The notes below the pieces were generated by a model that saw only the letters and a list, made by a program, of their open reading frames with translations, was not told the origin of the DNA and searched no databases. Of a stretch of 64,000 bases of DNA, positions 1 to 11,984 are shown one piece after another. Positions within the stretch are counted from its first letter, which is position 1. Every line of letters begins with the position of its first letter. A program made the position numbers and the translations under genes. Origin of the DNA: Schizophyllum amplum (Eukaryota > Basidiomycota > Agaricomycetes > Agaricales > Schizophyllaceae); NCBI GenBank assembly GCA_007026445.1, contig VDMD01000006.1, positions 1,054,001-1,118,000 of the forward strand, given 5' to 3'.

Positions 1-636
1 ACCGAAGCATCACATTTTGGCCGAACGCAACGAGGCTGAATGAACTGGGAATCAAGAGGCAACTGCATGATCAGCGGTCCCTGTAGCAGGTCACTCCACC
101 TCTTTCGAGACACATGTCGGCGGCCATGAAGACGGGCTTCGAGAGTCGTTCGAATCCCACGGGCCACGGCCTTCATCCCCTTCCGGACGGCCAAATTTCT
201 GCGAGGGTGCCCACGCTCCTCGTCCTCTGTCAATGCTTGTATTCACCGGCGAAAAAATCAGCGTGCTCAATGTATACCGGTGAGACGCACACCCCTGCTC
301 GCGCCATATGTGCACCACTCAACTCGAATTCCTCAGCGTCACCGACAGGGTCATTCTATCGACCCCTCGAGCAAGGCGCGCGATTTCGCCACCCTAGAAA
401 TGTAATCACCGCTTTTGAATACGACCCAGAGCAAGCCACCCTTCAGAAGGGCCGCGGAGATCTGTCGTGTTGCTATGTTTTTCTCTCGCGCCGTTTTTCC
501 ATGAATGGGGCAGATCTCGGCCGCGGTGCGAGTGCCCTCCCACAACATGGAGTCGTCATATCCCCTGCAAAGCATAGCGGCCGACCTACAGGCGGTATGA
601 ACAGTTGTCAAGACCATCCCACGGTAACCTGCAGCG

Positions 637-644
637 TATAAAAG
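637..644 (+). promoter_or_regulatory. TATA box of the SC15-like gene
   Basis: TATAAAAG lies 89 bases upstream of the ATG at 726. Similar TATA-to-ATG distances (80-89) recur at 7161/7241 and 49689/49772, which supports its use as a core promoter element. Confidence 0.65.
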
Positions 645-725
645 GTCGCTCGACCAGCCTGCTTTCTCCAGTCCAACCCACAGCGACTACCTCGAGCCCG
701 CTCCCCGCCTACCAGCCTACCAGCC

Positions 726-1467
726 ATGTACGCCCAGCGCCTCGTCTCGTTCTTCCTCTTCTTCCTCACCCTCGGCCTGTTCTCGCACGCCGCCCCTGCG
801 GAGGCGCAGCGCGACCTTGCCAAGCGCCAGGATGCGGACGGCCTCACCGACATCTTCACCACGCTGAAGGCGCAGAAGGACGAGATCCTGCCTCAGCTCA
901 GTACGTTCCTCTTGCGCGACGTGTTCTCCCTAGCCGCTCACTGTACCCGCAGCCACCTATGCCAACTCCGGCAGCGCGACGTCCGACGAGGTCCTCCCGC
1001 TCGTCCAGCAGCTGTTGGACTCGATCAACACGGCCAACGCCGGTCTCGAGGAGGCTAAGGGCAAGCCCCACGGCGGCCACCCGCCCAACAAGGATGATCT
1101 CGCGAAGCTCATTGCGGAGATTCTCGGGGTGCGTACTTTTTCCTCCTTGTCGGTCTCATCAGGACTGACGACGACGCTACACCCAGGACATCGTCAAGAC
1201 GCTCGACCTGGTTCTGCTCAAGCTCGGCCTCATCATCCCCGGTCTTGCTCCGCTCTTGATCTCCATCGACATCGCGCTCTCGAAGATCCTATCCGGTGTC
1301 GAGTTCCTCCTGGCTGGTGTCCTGAAGCTGGTCGCGGGCCTGTGAGTTTTATATGCCTTCTTGCCTCGGACTGGTGCTGATCAAGCTGCTCTCGAAGGCT
1401 CGCTGGTCTTTCTGGCCTGCTCTACAAGCTCAGCTTCGGCCTTCTCCTCGCCGCTTTGGGCTTCTGA
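726..1467 (+). CDS. SC15-like secreted hyphal protein
   Basis: Exons 726-900, 953-1128, 1187-1341 and 1398-1467 join to 191 residues. An N-terminal signal peptide (hydrophobic core FFLFFLTLGLF) is followed by a possible Kex2-type site (LAKRQ). The N-terminal half is hydrophilic. The C-terminal half is strongly hydrophobic and Leu/Gly/Ala-rich, ending in LLLAALGF. That two-part design and the length match SC15 of Schizophyllum commune (191 residues as I recall it), a secreted cell-wall protein linked to aerial hypha formation and attachment. All introns are 52-58 nt with GT-AG ends and phases that keep the frame. There are no cysteine pairs, so it is not a hydrophobin. The family assignment rests on architecture and length, so a different hydrophobic secreted family remains possible. 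Confidence 0.75.
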
Positions 1468-2130
1468 GGAGCTGGTGCTTGCGACTTGAACGAACGAAGG
1501 GTCAGGTAGACAGCCTCAAAGTGGCTTGGACTCTCACGAACATAGTATCCCTTGATTTCATCCTTCCGTATTAGCAAGCTCTGTTGAACGAAAAGAAAAG
1601 TTTTTGGCTGTGAACCCATTTACTGGTCAGGTTGAGGTCATCGAAGGGTAGCTGGACTTTTTGAGCACTTTAATGGTATATGCGTTGGTCAGTGGCAGTA
1701 GAGGTGATGTGACAGTGAAGTTCTCCTGACGCTGATAGAACTTGAACCGCGAGTCACGTGTAAAACGCATGACGTCCCTGAGTGCCTCGGCCGCTTTCAG
1801 TTGCTTCGTCTAAGTACCATCTAGCCTCCGTACGCTCAAGCGCGGATGTCCGTCTTTCCTGTTACCTTGCTTGCAAGGTCTCTCCACACCCTTGATGTCG
1901 GGTACTTTTCCGTAAGTACATAAGACCAAATAGTGACTCTTGTCGGCCCAAAAGTCCGAAAAACCAACGTCCAATGCAAGCAAGGTCAAGGCCGAGCGCA
2001 GCCGGCACTTCCTCTAGTAATTGTTGTGCAATGCAATACACACTCAGGAGTCAGAGCAACCCGTCCTCAGAGTCTGACCTGCTCGCCACAGCCATGTGTT
2101 GATTCAGTGGTCCGTGCGTTGCCCCCTCCC
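1468..2130. other. Intergenic, no gene seen
   Basis: No convincing coding pattern is visible. The only sizeable open frame here runs through the U2 snRNA gene and is not credible. The last few hundred bases are presumably the upstream promoter of U2. Confidence 0.5.
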
Positions 2131-2138
2131 TATATAAG
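2131..2138 (+). promoter_or_regulatory. TATA box of the U2 snRNA gene
   Basis: TATATAAG ends about 20 bases before the inferred U2 5' end, the spacing expected of an RNA polymerase II core promoter. There is no protein-coding start at a matching distance. Confidence 0.6.
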
Positions 2139-2156
2139 CCGTCTTCAGACGCCTGG

Positions 2157-2341
2157 ATTCTTTACCACTCTGGCCTTTTGGCTTAGATCAAGTGTAGTAT
2201 CTGTTCTTAAAAGTTTAACCACTTTTACCGAAGCACTGCTTCGTGTTATGGTTATCCAATTTTTGTCGCCCCTGCTCCCTGGGCTCTGCTTGCAACCCGG
2301 GGGCGCGATGACCTTGCCATTGCAGTACCGGCTTGTGTCGT
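2157..2341 (+). ncRNA. U2: U2 spliceosomal snRNA
   Basis: Bases from about 2174 read GGCCTTTTGGCTTAGATCAA, then GTGTAGTATCTGTTCTT, the near-invariant 5' domain of U2. The branch-site pairing element GTAGTA is at 2194-2199. Downstream come a short hairpin with AAAAGT/ACTTTT arms (stem IIa position), an Sm-site-like AATTTTTG, and a terminal hairpin whose loop holds ATTGCAGTACC, the stem-loop IV signature bound by U2A'/U2B''. The inferred length of about 185 nt is normal for U2. The exact ends are estimated: the 5' end is within about 5 nt (judged from the TATA box) and the 3' end from the last stem. U2 pairs with the intron branch site during splicing. Confidence 0.93.
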
Positions 2342-2888
2342 CGGGGGAATCACCCTTTCTCTTTGGGCTCCGTATCATCCCGCGTCTGTCGACGTTGCGG
2401 AGGTCGGGCGCAAACGGACTGGTTGATCTTTTGCATGCGATACGTACAGGTCCGGATTTGCAGCGTATTCCTAGCTCTATTTATCAACGATAGCATGAAT
2501 CGATGTCGAAGAAAGCTTGACGTGCTGATGGCGCTGATGGGTTCGGATAGTTAGCGATGAGTCACACCGATCTTCCAAGGAGTCTGTGATCGTGGCAGGC
2601 TTTGTTCATCTCGTACTTGGTTATGCTATCCCAACCACTTGTTCACCAATGTGCGCTTTTCAAGCCTCTACGCTATCTCATGGTGCAAAGCCTGTGAGAC
2701 ACTGCGTGATACGTATCGTACACGGAAGGAAGCAAATAATGGTGTTCCGAGTCCACGAAGCCCTGGTCAATGGGTGGCGGCCGCAAATGTTGCGAATTCA
2801 GGGTCTTGCTCCAGACTACTCAGGCTGAGAAGGCAAAGCGAGAAAGGGAAATAAAGGTCGACATAGATCGCAGATGTACAGTACAACT
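2342..2888. other. Intergenic, no gene seen
   Basis: Between the U2 3' end and the 3' end of the convergent complex I gene there is no supported coding sequence or repeat. Short open frames lack splice or family support. Confidence 0.5.
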
Positions 2889-4649
2889 CTACGCCGACAT
2901 TGGCTGCTCTATGGGAGGTAACCGAGCGCCGAGGTTGTCCGGAACAGCGAGCGTGTCGTCGATCTCGCTCGCCAAGCGTCCACCGAACGCAACGGTGCCG
3001 TTGGCACGGCGGAACTCCTCGATACGCCTCTCAACCTCCGGCCTGAAGTGGCGCATCAAGCCCTGGATGGGCCACGCAGCAGCGTCGCCCAGAGCGCAGA
3101 TAGTCTTCCCCTCGATCTGCTTGCTTTGGAAGGAGTCAGTTCTGGCAGCTATCAAAAGCAGAAGTTGGGCCACGTACGTGATCTCGAGCAGCATGTCGAT
3201 CTCGCGGACGTGTCCGCGACCCTCGACCATGCGGTTCATCATGTTCATCATCCAGGTAGTGCCCTCACGGCACGGTGTGCACTGACCACACGACTCGTGC
3301 TTGTAGAAGGACGCGAAGCGGGCGATGGCGGAGACGATGTCGGTGCTCTTGTCCATGACAATGACGGCACCTGTGCCGAGACCGGACCCCGCGTCTTTCA
3401 GCGAGTCGTAGTCCATACTGAAAAGTCGTCAGTCATGGTCGTCAGAGACGGCGATGACACTTACAGCACTTCGGAGCACATGTCGATAGGGAGAATGGGG
3501 ACGGACGATCCACCGGGGACAATACCCAGCAGGTTGTCCCATCCGCCGATGACGCCACCACAGTGCTTCTCGACGAGCTCCTTAAGCGGTATGCTCATCT
3601 CCTCCTCGACGACGCAGGGGTTGTTGACGTGACCGCTGATGCAGTAGAGCTTGGTACCCTGGTTGCGCTCGCGGCCAAAGCTAGCGAACCAAGCACCACC
3701 ACGGCGGCAGATGGTCGGCGCCACAGCGACGGTCTCAACGTTGGCGACCGTGGTCGGGCAACCGAACAGACCAACGTCGGCCGGGAAAGGTGGCTTCAAG
3801 CGCGGCTTGCCCTGCTTCCCCTCCAAGCTCTCGATGAGCGCGGTCTCCTCGCCGCAGATGTAGGCACCCGCGCCACGGTGGAGGTACACGTCGAACTGAT
3901 AGCCCGAGCCGCACGCGTTCTTGCCGATGAGACCGTCCGCGTACGCCTCGTTGATAGCCTGCTGCACATGCGAGGCCTCCTGGAAGAACTCGCCACGGAT
4001 GTAGATGTAGGCGGCGGTAGCGTTCATGGCGCGGCCTGCGACGAGGCAGCCTTCGATGAGCTTGTGGGGGTCGCCGCGGAGAATCTCGCGGTCCTTGCAT
4101 GTCCCGGGCTCGCCCTCGTCGGCGTTGACGACGAGGTAGCGCGGCCTGAGGGTGATTAGTGAGCTTAGACATCGTAAAGAGGGGCGGGGCACACACCTCG
4201 GGTCCTTCTCCCAGCCGGGCTTGTTCATGAAGCTCCACTTCAGACCACTGGGGAAGCCAGCACCACCGCGACCACGGAGGCCGGAGTCCTTCATGGTCTG
4301 AATGATCCAGGAGTCGCCCTTCAAGATGATGTCCTTCGTGCGGTGCCAGTCTCCCCGCGACTACAAGCACACTCAGCACCTCATCCAGTGCGAACCGCAT
4401 GATTACCCACCTTGGCGCCCTTCAATCCATGGTCGTGCTTGCAGTAAGCATTGGTGAAGATACGGTCCTGGTCTTTGAGACCGCCATATCTCCTGACTGG
4501 TGTGTCGGTGACGGTCGCGAAACCTCGACTTGTTCTCAATTTGGCGGCGCGGAAGGGGCGCGCGACGGCTAGTTGCACGGTCAGAGTCTACGAGAAATTG
4601 TGAAGGTCAAGATGAACGTACCGGACGACCGCCGCGCGGCCTTTAGCAT
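2889..4649 (-). CDS. NDUFV1: NADH:ubiquinone oxidoreductase 51 kDa flavoprotein subunit (complex I)
   Basis: Exons on the minus strand are 4649-4622, 4568-4411, 4360-4197, 4145-3465, 3417-3178 and 3123-2889, giving 501 residues, a normal length. The subunit accepts electrons from NADH through FMN and passes them to an Fe-S centre in the matrix arm of mitochondrial complex I. The N-terminus [20 protein letters not shown] is a basic presequence; it only appears after splicing a 53 nt first intron, which decides the start at 4649. Visible motifs are [14 protein letters not shown] (FMN/NADH), [39 protein letters not shown] and the 4Fe-4S ligand motif [12 protein letters not shown]. The C-terminal part includes [14 protein letters not shown]. 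The first in-frame codon downstream of intron 1 is GTG, so the two-exon start is preferred. Confidence 0.97.
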
Positions 4650-7160
4650 TGTGCTCATCGTTGCAGGCGACGAGCAGGAAGTTCCGGTACTCGTCGAATT
4701 CAGTGCGATCCGATTGGTCGACGGCAAACAACAAAGGAAAACAAAAGCTGCACGTGACTGTGTGTTCCTCTTTCGAGTCCCACCATCTCACACCACCACC
4801 ACCACCACAGCTGCCTACTTGGAGCAACTTGGTCTGCTTTCGGCACGATACGGTAGACTTCTTGGATGTCTCGCCAACATTTTTTCTCTCAATGAACCGC
4901 CGCAACGTTCATGGCGGACTCCGAGCGTCTAACTTCTTACCCTGAATTTCGACCAACGTTCAGGAAGCTCCCATCATGAACGTACAGATTCTTCATCTTG
5001 CTCCTACTTATGACCGCTCGCTCCGCCGTCTCTCTGATTTTGACGCTACAGAACCTCTCGCAAGATCCCGAACTGTGTCCTTCGCGCTGAGTCCTTTAGT
5101 ATCCGCGGACGACCCAGTGCGTACGAAGACGCTGTTACAGTTGTAACTCTTCCTCAACCGTCAATGCAGTCTATATATGTGCGTCCGGCATGTATTCGAC
5201 GACCGCACACTCTATTCAGACACTCTATTCCAGTCCTCCCTTCATAACGTCGTCAAAGAAGCCTTCCGCTTCAAAAATACTGACGACCACACAAGTCCGC
5301 GTCACCCGGTCGCCTGATGTCGTCAAGACTTGCGAGTCCGTTTACTCACTCTGACGCCGCGGCGCGCTCGCGACGCCGTTCTGTCGCAAAGCTTCGTTAT
5401 GATACTTTTGTGCGGCGCGATGCCCGTCGGCGAAGGCAACGGTAGCGAAGGCAAGGACGGACCAAGCTTAGGTACCACAGACGCGGCGAACGACATCGAT
5501 GGCGACGTCCACTCAAAGACGAGACCTCCGACGGTCTCCCGCTCTTCTTGTGACCCCGACAGCATATGGGTCCACGCCGCGGGCGTATCATCCGTCCTCA
5601 CCGTCGACAACCTCATGATCTCGCCACTCACCCGCGTCCTGGCCTCATCCCGCAAGCCGCGACGCCTTTAGCTCTATCTTTCACATCACGAACTCAACAC
5701 CAGGCTGTCGCATGCGCGTCCTGCGAAATGGCGTACGCTCGTGCAATATGTGGCACGGTTCACCCCGACTTTGTCGACATATCTGAACATATCATGTCGC
5801 AGCGGACCATGGAAAGAGCTTTCCGTCTGTCCTGCCAACTCGTGCAAGGCCCCGGAGACTCGAGAGCCAGGAACTCATCCACATGTCGCCGGCTTCGAAT
5901 AGCCATTCTCTCAGGCGGCTCAGGCGGGATGCAAATACGCGCCGCGGACTGCCAAAAGTCAGAACTCCGGTCACTTGACGCTCGATTCGCCGGCGCGCAG
6001 CTCACATGAGCTGCAACAGCGCAAAAGGAGTATGTCCAGGAACAAGCTTCGTACCATGAATATTCATTGCGGACGCACCTCTCTGTCGGGTGCGTCGGAC
6101 CATTCGTTCTGCGCTCGTGACGTTCATCTCACTTGGTCCCCGATGCACGGCTGGCCGCTGGGCTGGGGTAGACGCAGTGTCGGCCTTACCGATCGCGAGC
6201 ATCAGGCTGGAATACGCGGGCCCGATAAAAATTATCCGACCTGCGTGCTGGTACGTCTTGGTAGGTTATGTCGTCCTCAGCGTTCCCTGTACATGTAGAC
6301 AAATGATTGGTCGCCCTGCTGAGTTGTGGGTCCATTACCCCGCAATCGAGTTTTTCATCTGGAATCTCGGATCTATCCGTGCTTCCCTATGGGCCACGAG
6401 GCTCTCGTTCTTCGCCTTTACGTCCTTTTTCTCCCACCGCCACCAACTCGCACTGTGTGTCGAATTTTGTGTCGTTTGCGTGCTGGATGGCACTCGGAAC
6501 GTTCGCAGTTGCGCGAGCGGAGGAGCGCATCTGGATGCGGCTCGGAAGTTACGCGACCATACCAGAAGGTTACTTCAACCAGGGCTCCACCCCTAGCTGA
6601 CAGTATGGTGTACACTTGCACCCTTGGGCACCGTGACCACGTTCGACTCCGAATGGCTTGATCCCTCGTAAAATGCCTCTTGAATGACGGAACAAGACAC
6701 GCTCGCCGCCAGCGCCTCCGACCGGCGTGTTTAATCCCGTTTTACGTGTCCTTGTTTGCGACGACACGGTCATCTGGTCTTTCCTCGCCTCGGGAAAGGA
6801 GGGACACAAGAGGGACGCATGAACAACCTAACAACTGGGTCACGGGGGCTAACACGAAGAACACTGAAACCTGGATCGGGCCTGCTCATTGTGAGCCTTG
6901 ACTGCAAGCAGAAACTGACGAGTGCTTGACGTATACTGCAGCAGACGACGGTCAAGGCCAGGCGAACGTGTGCGGGACTGCCGTCGCGTCAAACACTGCA
7001 GGGTCCACGAGCCGTCCCTCCGAGCGTGGAGAGGGGCAGCTCGGACGCGCAACTGCAAGGCTGGGGTCCGGGGAAGAAGACAGATCGATCAACAAAAACA
7101 CAAGTGCCTCCTTCCTAATATGGAATGTCTCCGTCCCCACGTGTGCTTCGCCGACAGGCA
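4650..7160. other. 2.5 kb without a supported gene
   Basis: Several overlapping open frames occur on both strands around 5.3-6.7 kb, but none has a recognisable domain, consistent splice structure or codon pattern. A TATA-like CTATATATG near 5171 followed by a short direct repeat (ACACTCTATTC, twice near 5205-5230) could mark an unannotated transcript. I cannot support a gene. Confidence 0.4.
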
Positions 7161-7168
7161 TATATAAG
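7161..7168 (+). promoter_or_regulatory. TATA box of the F-box/LRR gene
   Basis: TATATAAG lies 80 bases upstream of the ATG at 7241, matching the TATA-to-ATG spacing of other genes in the window. Confidence 0.65.
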
Positions 7169-7240
7169 GCCCGTGTGCGTGCTGATGACTCTGTCGGATC
7201 CTCTGCTTACACTGCCCGCCGCGTCTTTTCTCTTACCACC

Positions 7241-9577
7241 ATGTCCATCGAGGGCAAGGAATACCCCGTCGAGCTGCTCTTCGCCGTCAGCGCCTATGTC
7301 TATGCTGCTTGTCTACCCCCTTGGGAGTGCTCGCTCGACCCTTTGATGGGGATGAGTGATCGAGCACCGAAGGCCTTGCCTTCCTGCCACCCCCCTGGCC
7401 ACTGGTCCGAGCCCGACTCACGCCGGACACTCGCCAGCCTTTGTCTCGTCAATCGTGCATGGTACGCTGCTGCACGACCATGGCTTTACCACAAGCGTGA
7501 GTGTCCCGCCACCCTTTGTCTGAATGATCGCTGACGCCACCCAGTCGAAGTACGCATGCCGCGCAGCTGGCTCTCCCTAGTCGAGCAGATTGCCTGGGAC
7601 TACGACGAAGAGACCGTCGACATGGTCATGGACCATACTTTGCAAGCTGCGGCACGCGTCGCGCTTGCGTCCGCGCATCCCGGTGTTCCACTTGACGAGG
7701 GAGCGCGGCTCAAACTCCAGCAAAGCATACTTCAGACGCTGGACGGCCCAGACGAGTCTATACCCCCCGAGCTTCTCTCCCCTGCCATCTCGCGCGAACC
7801 CAGCCCTCGTCGCATTCGCCCTAAAAGCAAGAGCCCAGCACGCTGGCAGCTCATCCAGTCGATCAGTGACGCTATACGGGATGTGTTTGAGCGGCGAGAG
7901 CCCAATGTCTATGGTGCGTCACTTTCTTCCTGCGACTCCATCGCCTTACACCACCTGTCACCCAGTTCCCACCCCCGACGATCCTCGTCCCGGTCGGTTC
8001 GTCTACCACTTCGACTTTAATCACTTCCGGACCATCGGCCTACGTCGTTCCGTCAGTGAAGGTGTCAACAGTCGGTTCGTCACCGGTGATCGTGTGGAGG
8101 CAATTTTAAAGGTGCGTCTTTGCCTCGGCGGACCCAAGGCGCAATAATGACGTGTCGACAGGAAATGCCCAACCTGATGACCTTCGGTGCGACAGAGTAC
8201 ATGGATGGCGCGCTGACGGGTAGGGTTCTCAACGAGCTCTTCCTTCGCGGGTCTGCGTCGCAGGGGCGGGGGAGGCCCATGCGCGGTCGCGCCCTCGCTG
8301 TTGCAGACCCCAATGATCAGGACGAGGACGATCGCGAACGTAGACGCGGGTGTCGCGAGCTCGAGGCAATGGACTTTACGGGCTGCGTGAGCGCCGTATT
8401 CATCAACGCCCTCACTGAATTTGTCGAGCGTAACATGGCTTCCGAGGAACATGAGGATGAGGACGAGCGTCGGTCACGCCACCGCGCCTCTGACGATCCC
8501 CTCATGCTACTTGGACTGCGCCGTCTTAACATGCGTGCCACCAAGCCTCTGTCGTCTCGCACCCTGCGGCTATTGATCACGGCGTGCCCTTCTCTGACCC
8601 ATCTCGACCTCTCCGCCACCCGCGTAGACGCTGAGGTTCTGTACGAGCTAGGTCGCTCAACCACCGTCCGCCTTCGTTCTCTCGCCCTTGCCCGCTGCGT
8701 ACGACTCACCGGCGAGAGCATAACGTCTTTCCTCGTCGATTCTCCCGTTACCAGCGAACTGACCGAGCTCAACCTGTATTGCGATGCCACATTCGTCTCC
8801 CAATTCTCCGAGGATGACGTCCGCCGCCTCATCACTCTCGCCCCATGCATCAAGCGCGGCCAGCTGGTCTACCTTGACATTTCCAGCGCACCCATGACCA
8901 TCGAGCACCTCGCCGCCTTCCCCAAGCAGCTCAAGCTGCGCTCCCTCGGCTTCTCGCATTTCCCTGATCTCCCTTTGCCCGCCGTCGCGGACTTCCTCGC
9001 GAACAAGGCACCCAACGTCGAGGTGCTCACCCTTGCCGGGACCTCGCCCGAGCTCGACTGGGCGCTACAGCCCAACGCGCCACGCGGTTCAGTGCGCACG
9101 GCGTCGATGGCGCTGCACACCCATATCATCCGCCCGCTCTGCACGCCACCATTTGTGTCGTGCCTAGCTGCGCCGACGGACGCGCTCCCGCCAGCCCCAC
9201 CGACGCGGTTGCGCGTCATTGAGCTGTCGACGGCAATGCTCGCTGGGCTCGGCGCTGGCGCTGGTGCGTGGCGCATCATTCGCAGCAAGGGCGGGCGGGG
9301 GTGGTACGTCGACACCGCGAGCGGCTGGTGCGACGGCGTTTTGGTGCGCGACCTCCAGGAGGACCACCCGCTGCGAGAAGAGCTGCAGCGACTGGCGGAT
9401 GCGCACGGGAACGTCAACAGTGGTGTTGGCTGGCATGCGCGCAAGATGGAGGTTAGTCTTTGCTTTGCAGATCAGACGAGCGACTTTCTAACTCTGTTGC
9501 AGGTTCTCCAGGGCTACGGCATGCTGGGGAGGGAGAATGGCATGTATGGTGCGGTTTCGTTTGCTTTCCAAGGTTGA
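7241..9577 (+). CDS. F-box / leucine-rich repeat protein
   Basis: Exons 7241-7496, 7545-7913, 7966-8111, 8162-9451 and 9503-9577 give about 711 residues. Residues near 65-90 (LASLCLVNRAWYAAARPWLY, then HKLEVR) match the C-terminal part of an F-box-like motif, which in other proteins binds Skp1 in SCF ubiquitin ligases. The middle holds irregular leucine-rich repeats such as LRLLITACPSLTHLDLSATR and LRSLALARCVRLTGESI, typical of RNI-like LRR substrate-binding regions. An acidic/arginine-rich stretch (DPNDQDEDDRERRRGCRE) sits between them. The last intron is 51 nt, free of stops and in frame, so its removal rests on its GTTAGT, CTAAC and CAG signals. The substrate is unknown and the SCF role is inferred from the domain pair. 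Confidence 0.8.
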
Positions 9578-10298
9578 TGGCTTCGCTCAAAACCCATTCA
9601 TGCCTTTTCCCTCCAAACACTAGTACTCATTTTTTTCACGGAGACTCCTTTATGTACACATCATGTATGACCTGCACTCTCATCATTCACCTGCTCTCAA
9701 TGCACTGCTCTGCTTTCGACCGTACTAGTCTACTAATCGCTATAATCAATCCCTACATTGCGTATGCCGTCCGTGTGCTTGCTGTGCAGTCTGCTAAGGA
9801 CCAAGGCAGGTCTACCAATTTACCAGAAGATTGGCGGCGGCGTCATGGTCCAGGTCCAGTGACCAGTCGGACAAGTCGAACTTCAAATGCGTGACTTCAC
9901 GTGCTGCAATCCACGCAATTATCAACATGCACTTGACAATGACAAGCTTTCGGCAACTCTCCCGACCCTTTTGGTTTGGCTCTCCGTCCTGACTCCTGAC
10001 TAGGACTCCTCAGTGATTAGCGCCGAAGAAGTTGACTTCAGGGCATGCTTGCAGACGCTGAATGCGCATCCCGAGACCATCCCGAGAGCCCAGACTTTGT
10101 TGCTTCACACAGTCCAAGCACAAGGGCCAAGGCGGACCGGCACACATGTGCCGGTCAAATTGCGAAACCATGGACGTCGCAACCCGGTCGCAACGTCGTC
10201 ACCGAATCCGAATCTCCTTCTTTCTCAAACTTTCCACCTTCCAGCACCTTTGACTAGCTTGCAAACCTTTGGAGCTCTCTACCTTCAGCTACCCCAAA
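9578..10298. other. Intergenic, no gene seen
   Basis: This is the 3' flank of the F-box/LRR gene and the 5' flank of the saccharopine dehydrogenase-like gene. Short open frames only, with no recognisable motif or repeat. Confidence 0.5.
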
Positions 10299-11924
10299 AT
10301 GCCATACGATATACTCGTTCTCGGCGCGACTGGTGCGTGTGCAGTCTTCCAGCACATTCACAAGCTGATTATCTATCACCCGTAGGCTTCACGGGGCGCC
10401 TCATCGTGCGCTACCTCAATGCTCACCCGCAGCATCGTACATCCTTCTCCCTCGGTATCGCTGGCCGCTCGCAGTCCAAGCTCGATGCGCTGAAGGAGCA
10501 GGAGAAGCTGGACGACTCGATCACGGTCGTTCAGGTTGACGTCACGCAGCCCAGCGATATAGAACGCGCGGTGAAGGACGCGAAGGTGGTCATCAACACC
10601 GTTGGGCCATTCATTCGATGGGGGGCTCCTGTTGTACGGTGCGTAATACGAAGTATCGCTCTTGCATTGGGATTGATAGGCGGTCGCAGCGCATGCGTCG
10701 AACACAACGTCCACTACGTCGATATCACGGGTGAAGTCCCCTGGATCTACGATATCATACAGGAGTGCGTCTCGTAGCTATACTCCGCCATCCTCAGAGC
10801 TAATCTGGTCATCAGATTCCACGACCGTGCCCTCCAGAACAGTACCATCGTCATCCCCGCATCCGGCTTTGACTCTGTCCCCTCCGACTACAGCGCCTAC
10901 CTCGCGCATAAGGCGCTCAAGTCCGTCGCACCCAATGCGACCATGGCCGAGACGACCAGCGCCTTCACGCTCAAGGCCGGCATCTCGGGTGGCACGCTTG
11001 CCACCGTGTTCGAGATGCTCGAGGTCCCGCGCGACAAGGTGAAGAAGAGCTTCGCCAACTTCGCCACCAGTCCCGGTACGCTACATATCATCCCAACAAT
11101 ATATGTGCCCGACTGACGCTGCTCAAAGTCAAGGGCAAATCGACGCCAGCATTCCAGATTTCCTACCGGCTCCCCCATCTGACCCCACCAGTCTATGGCG
11201 GCACCTTTGTAATGTCCAGCGCCAACCGCGCGATTGTCCAGCGCACGTGGGGCCTTCAGCAGCAGGCGGGCTCTGCATCCGCGTACGGACCGAACTTCAA
11301 GTACACCGAGTTCATGCAGACATCCGGGTGGCTGAGTGGCGTAGTGCTCAGCCTGACGATGGCGTTCGGCGCCATGGTGCTCGTGGCCTTAAAACCGGTG
11401 AGCGACTTTGTTTGCGAGGCACAGAGTATGACGCTGACCTGCCTCGTAGCTGCGTTCTTTGGTCCAAAAATATGTTGCGCAGCCCGGGCAAGGTCCGACG
11501 CAAGAGTAAGCAGCGAAACAGCACTGTGCACTATCATTCAACAGCTGACGCCTGTTCCTTTAGCGAACTCGAGAATGGGTTCTTCAAGACCGTCACTGTC
11601 GCCTCTTCCGACCCCCTTTCCGAGACGTCTGCCCCCGTGCACGTCAAGTCAGTCTTCTCAGCCAAGGGCGACGGCTACCTGCTTACTTCCGGTCCGTATC
11701 CTTTGTTATCCTATACTTCCCGCGACTCATGACGCTTTACAGTCTTCACTTCCGAGGCCGCGCTTTCCATCTTGCTCGACCACGACAAACTGCCGACCTT
11801 GGGCAAGCAGGGTGGTGTGTTGACGCCCGCGTCAGCGTTGGGCGATGTGCTGTACAATCGCCTGATGGCTACGGAACGATTCGAGGAAAAGTGGGAGCAG
11901 ATCGACGATAAGAAGTCCGCCTAA
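10299..11924 (+). CDS. Saccharopine dehydrogenase-like oxidoreductase (SCCPDH family)
   Basis: Eight exons (10299-10332, 10386-10638, 10690-10764, 10816-11075, 11129-11397, 11450-11505, 11564-11691, 11743-11924) join without frame conflict to 418 residues. The N-terminus MPYDILVLGATGFTGRLIVR is a Rossmann nucleotide-binding fold with GATGFTG. It is followed by AGRSQSKLD, INTVGPFIRWGAPVVRAC and YVDITGEVPWI, hallmarks of the SCCPDH-like family rather than true lysine-pathway saccharopine dehydrogenase. A hydrophobic segment around residues 275-300 (SGVVLSLTMAFGAMVLVAL) fits the membrane or lipid-droplet association known for the family. The substrate is unknown. The start at 10299 is the first ATG giving the intact Rossmann motif. 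Confidence 0.92.
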
Positions 11925-11984
11925 AGGGGTCAGTATGGTTTCTACATCGTTGGCTCGCGCCGTGGACGAATATCTGTAATAATA

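Noticed and set aside
145..165. Sequence like a tRNA B-box (CGTTCGAATCCC)
   Set aside because: No matching A-box, anticodon arm or acceptor stem could be found in the flanks.
1933..2493. 186-codon open frame on the plus strand
   Set aside because: It runs through the whole U2 snRNA gene and has no protein similarity; open by chance.
5323..5671. Overlapping open frames on both strands
   Set aside because: GC-rich non-coding DNA gives mirrored frames; neither has splice, codon or domain support.
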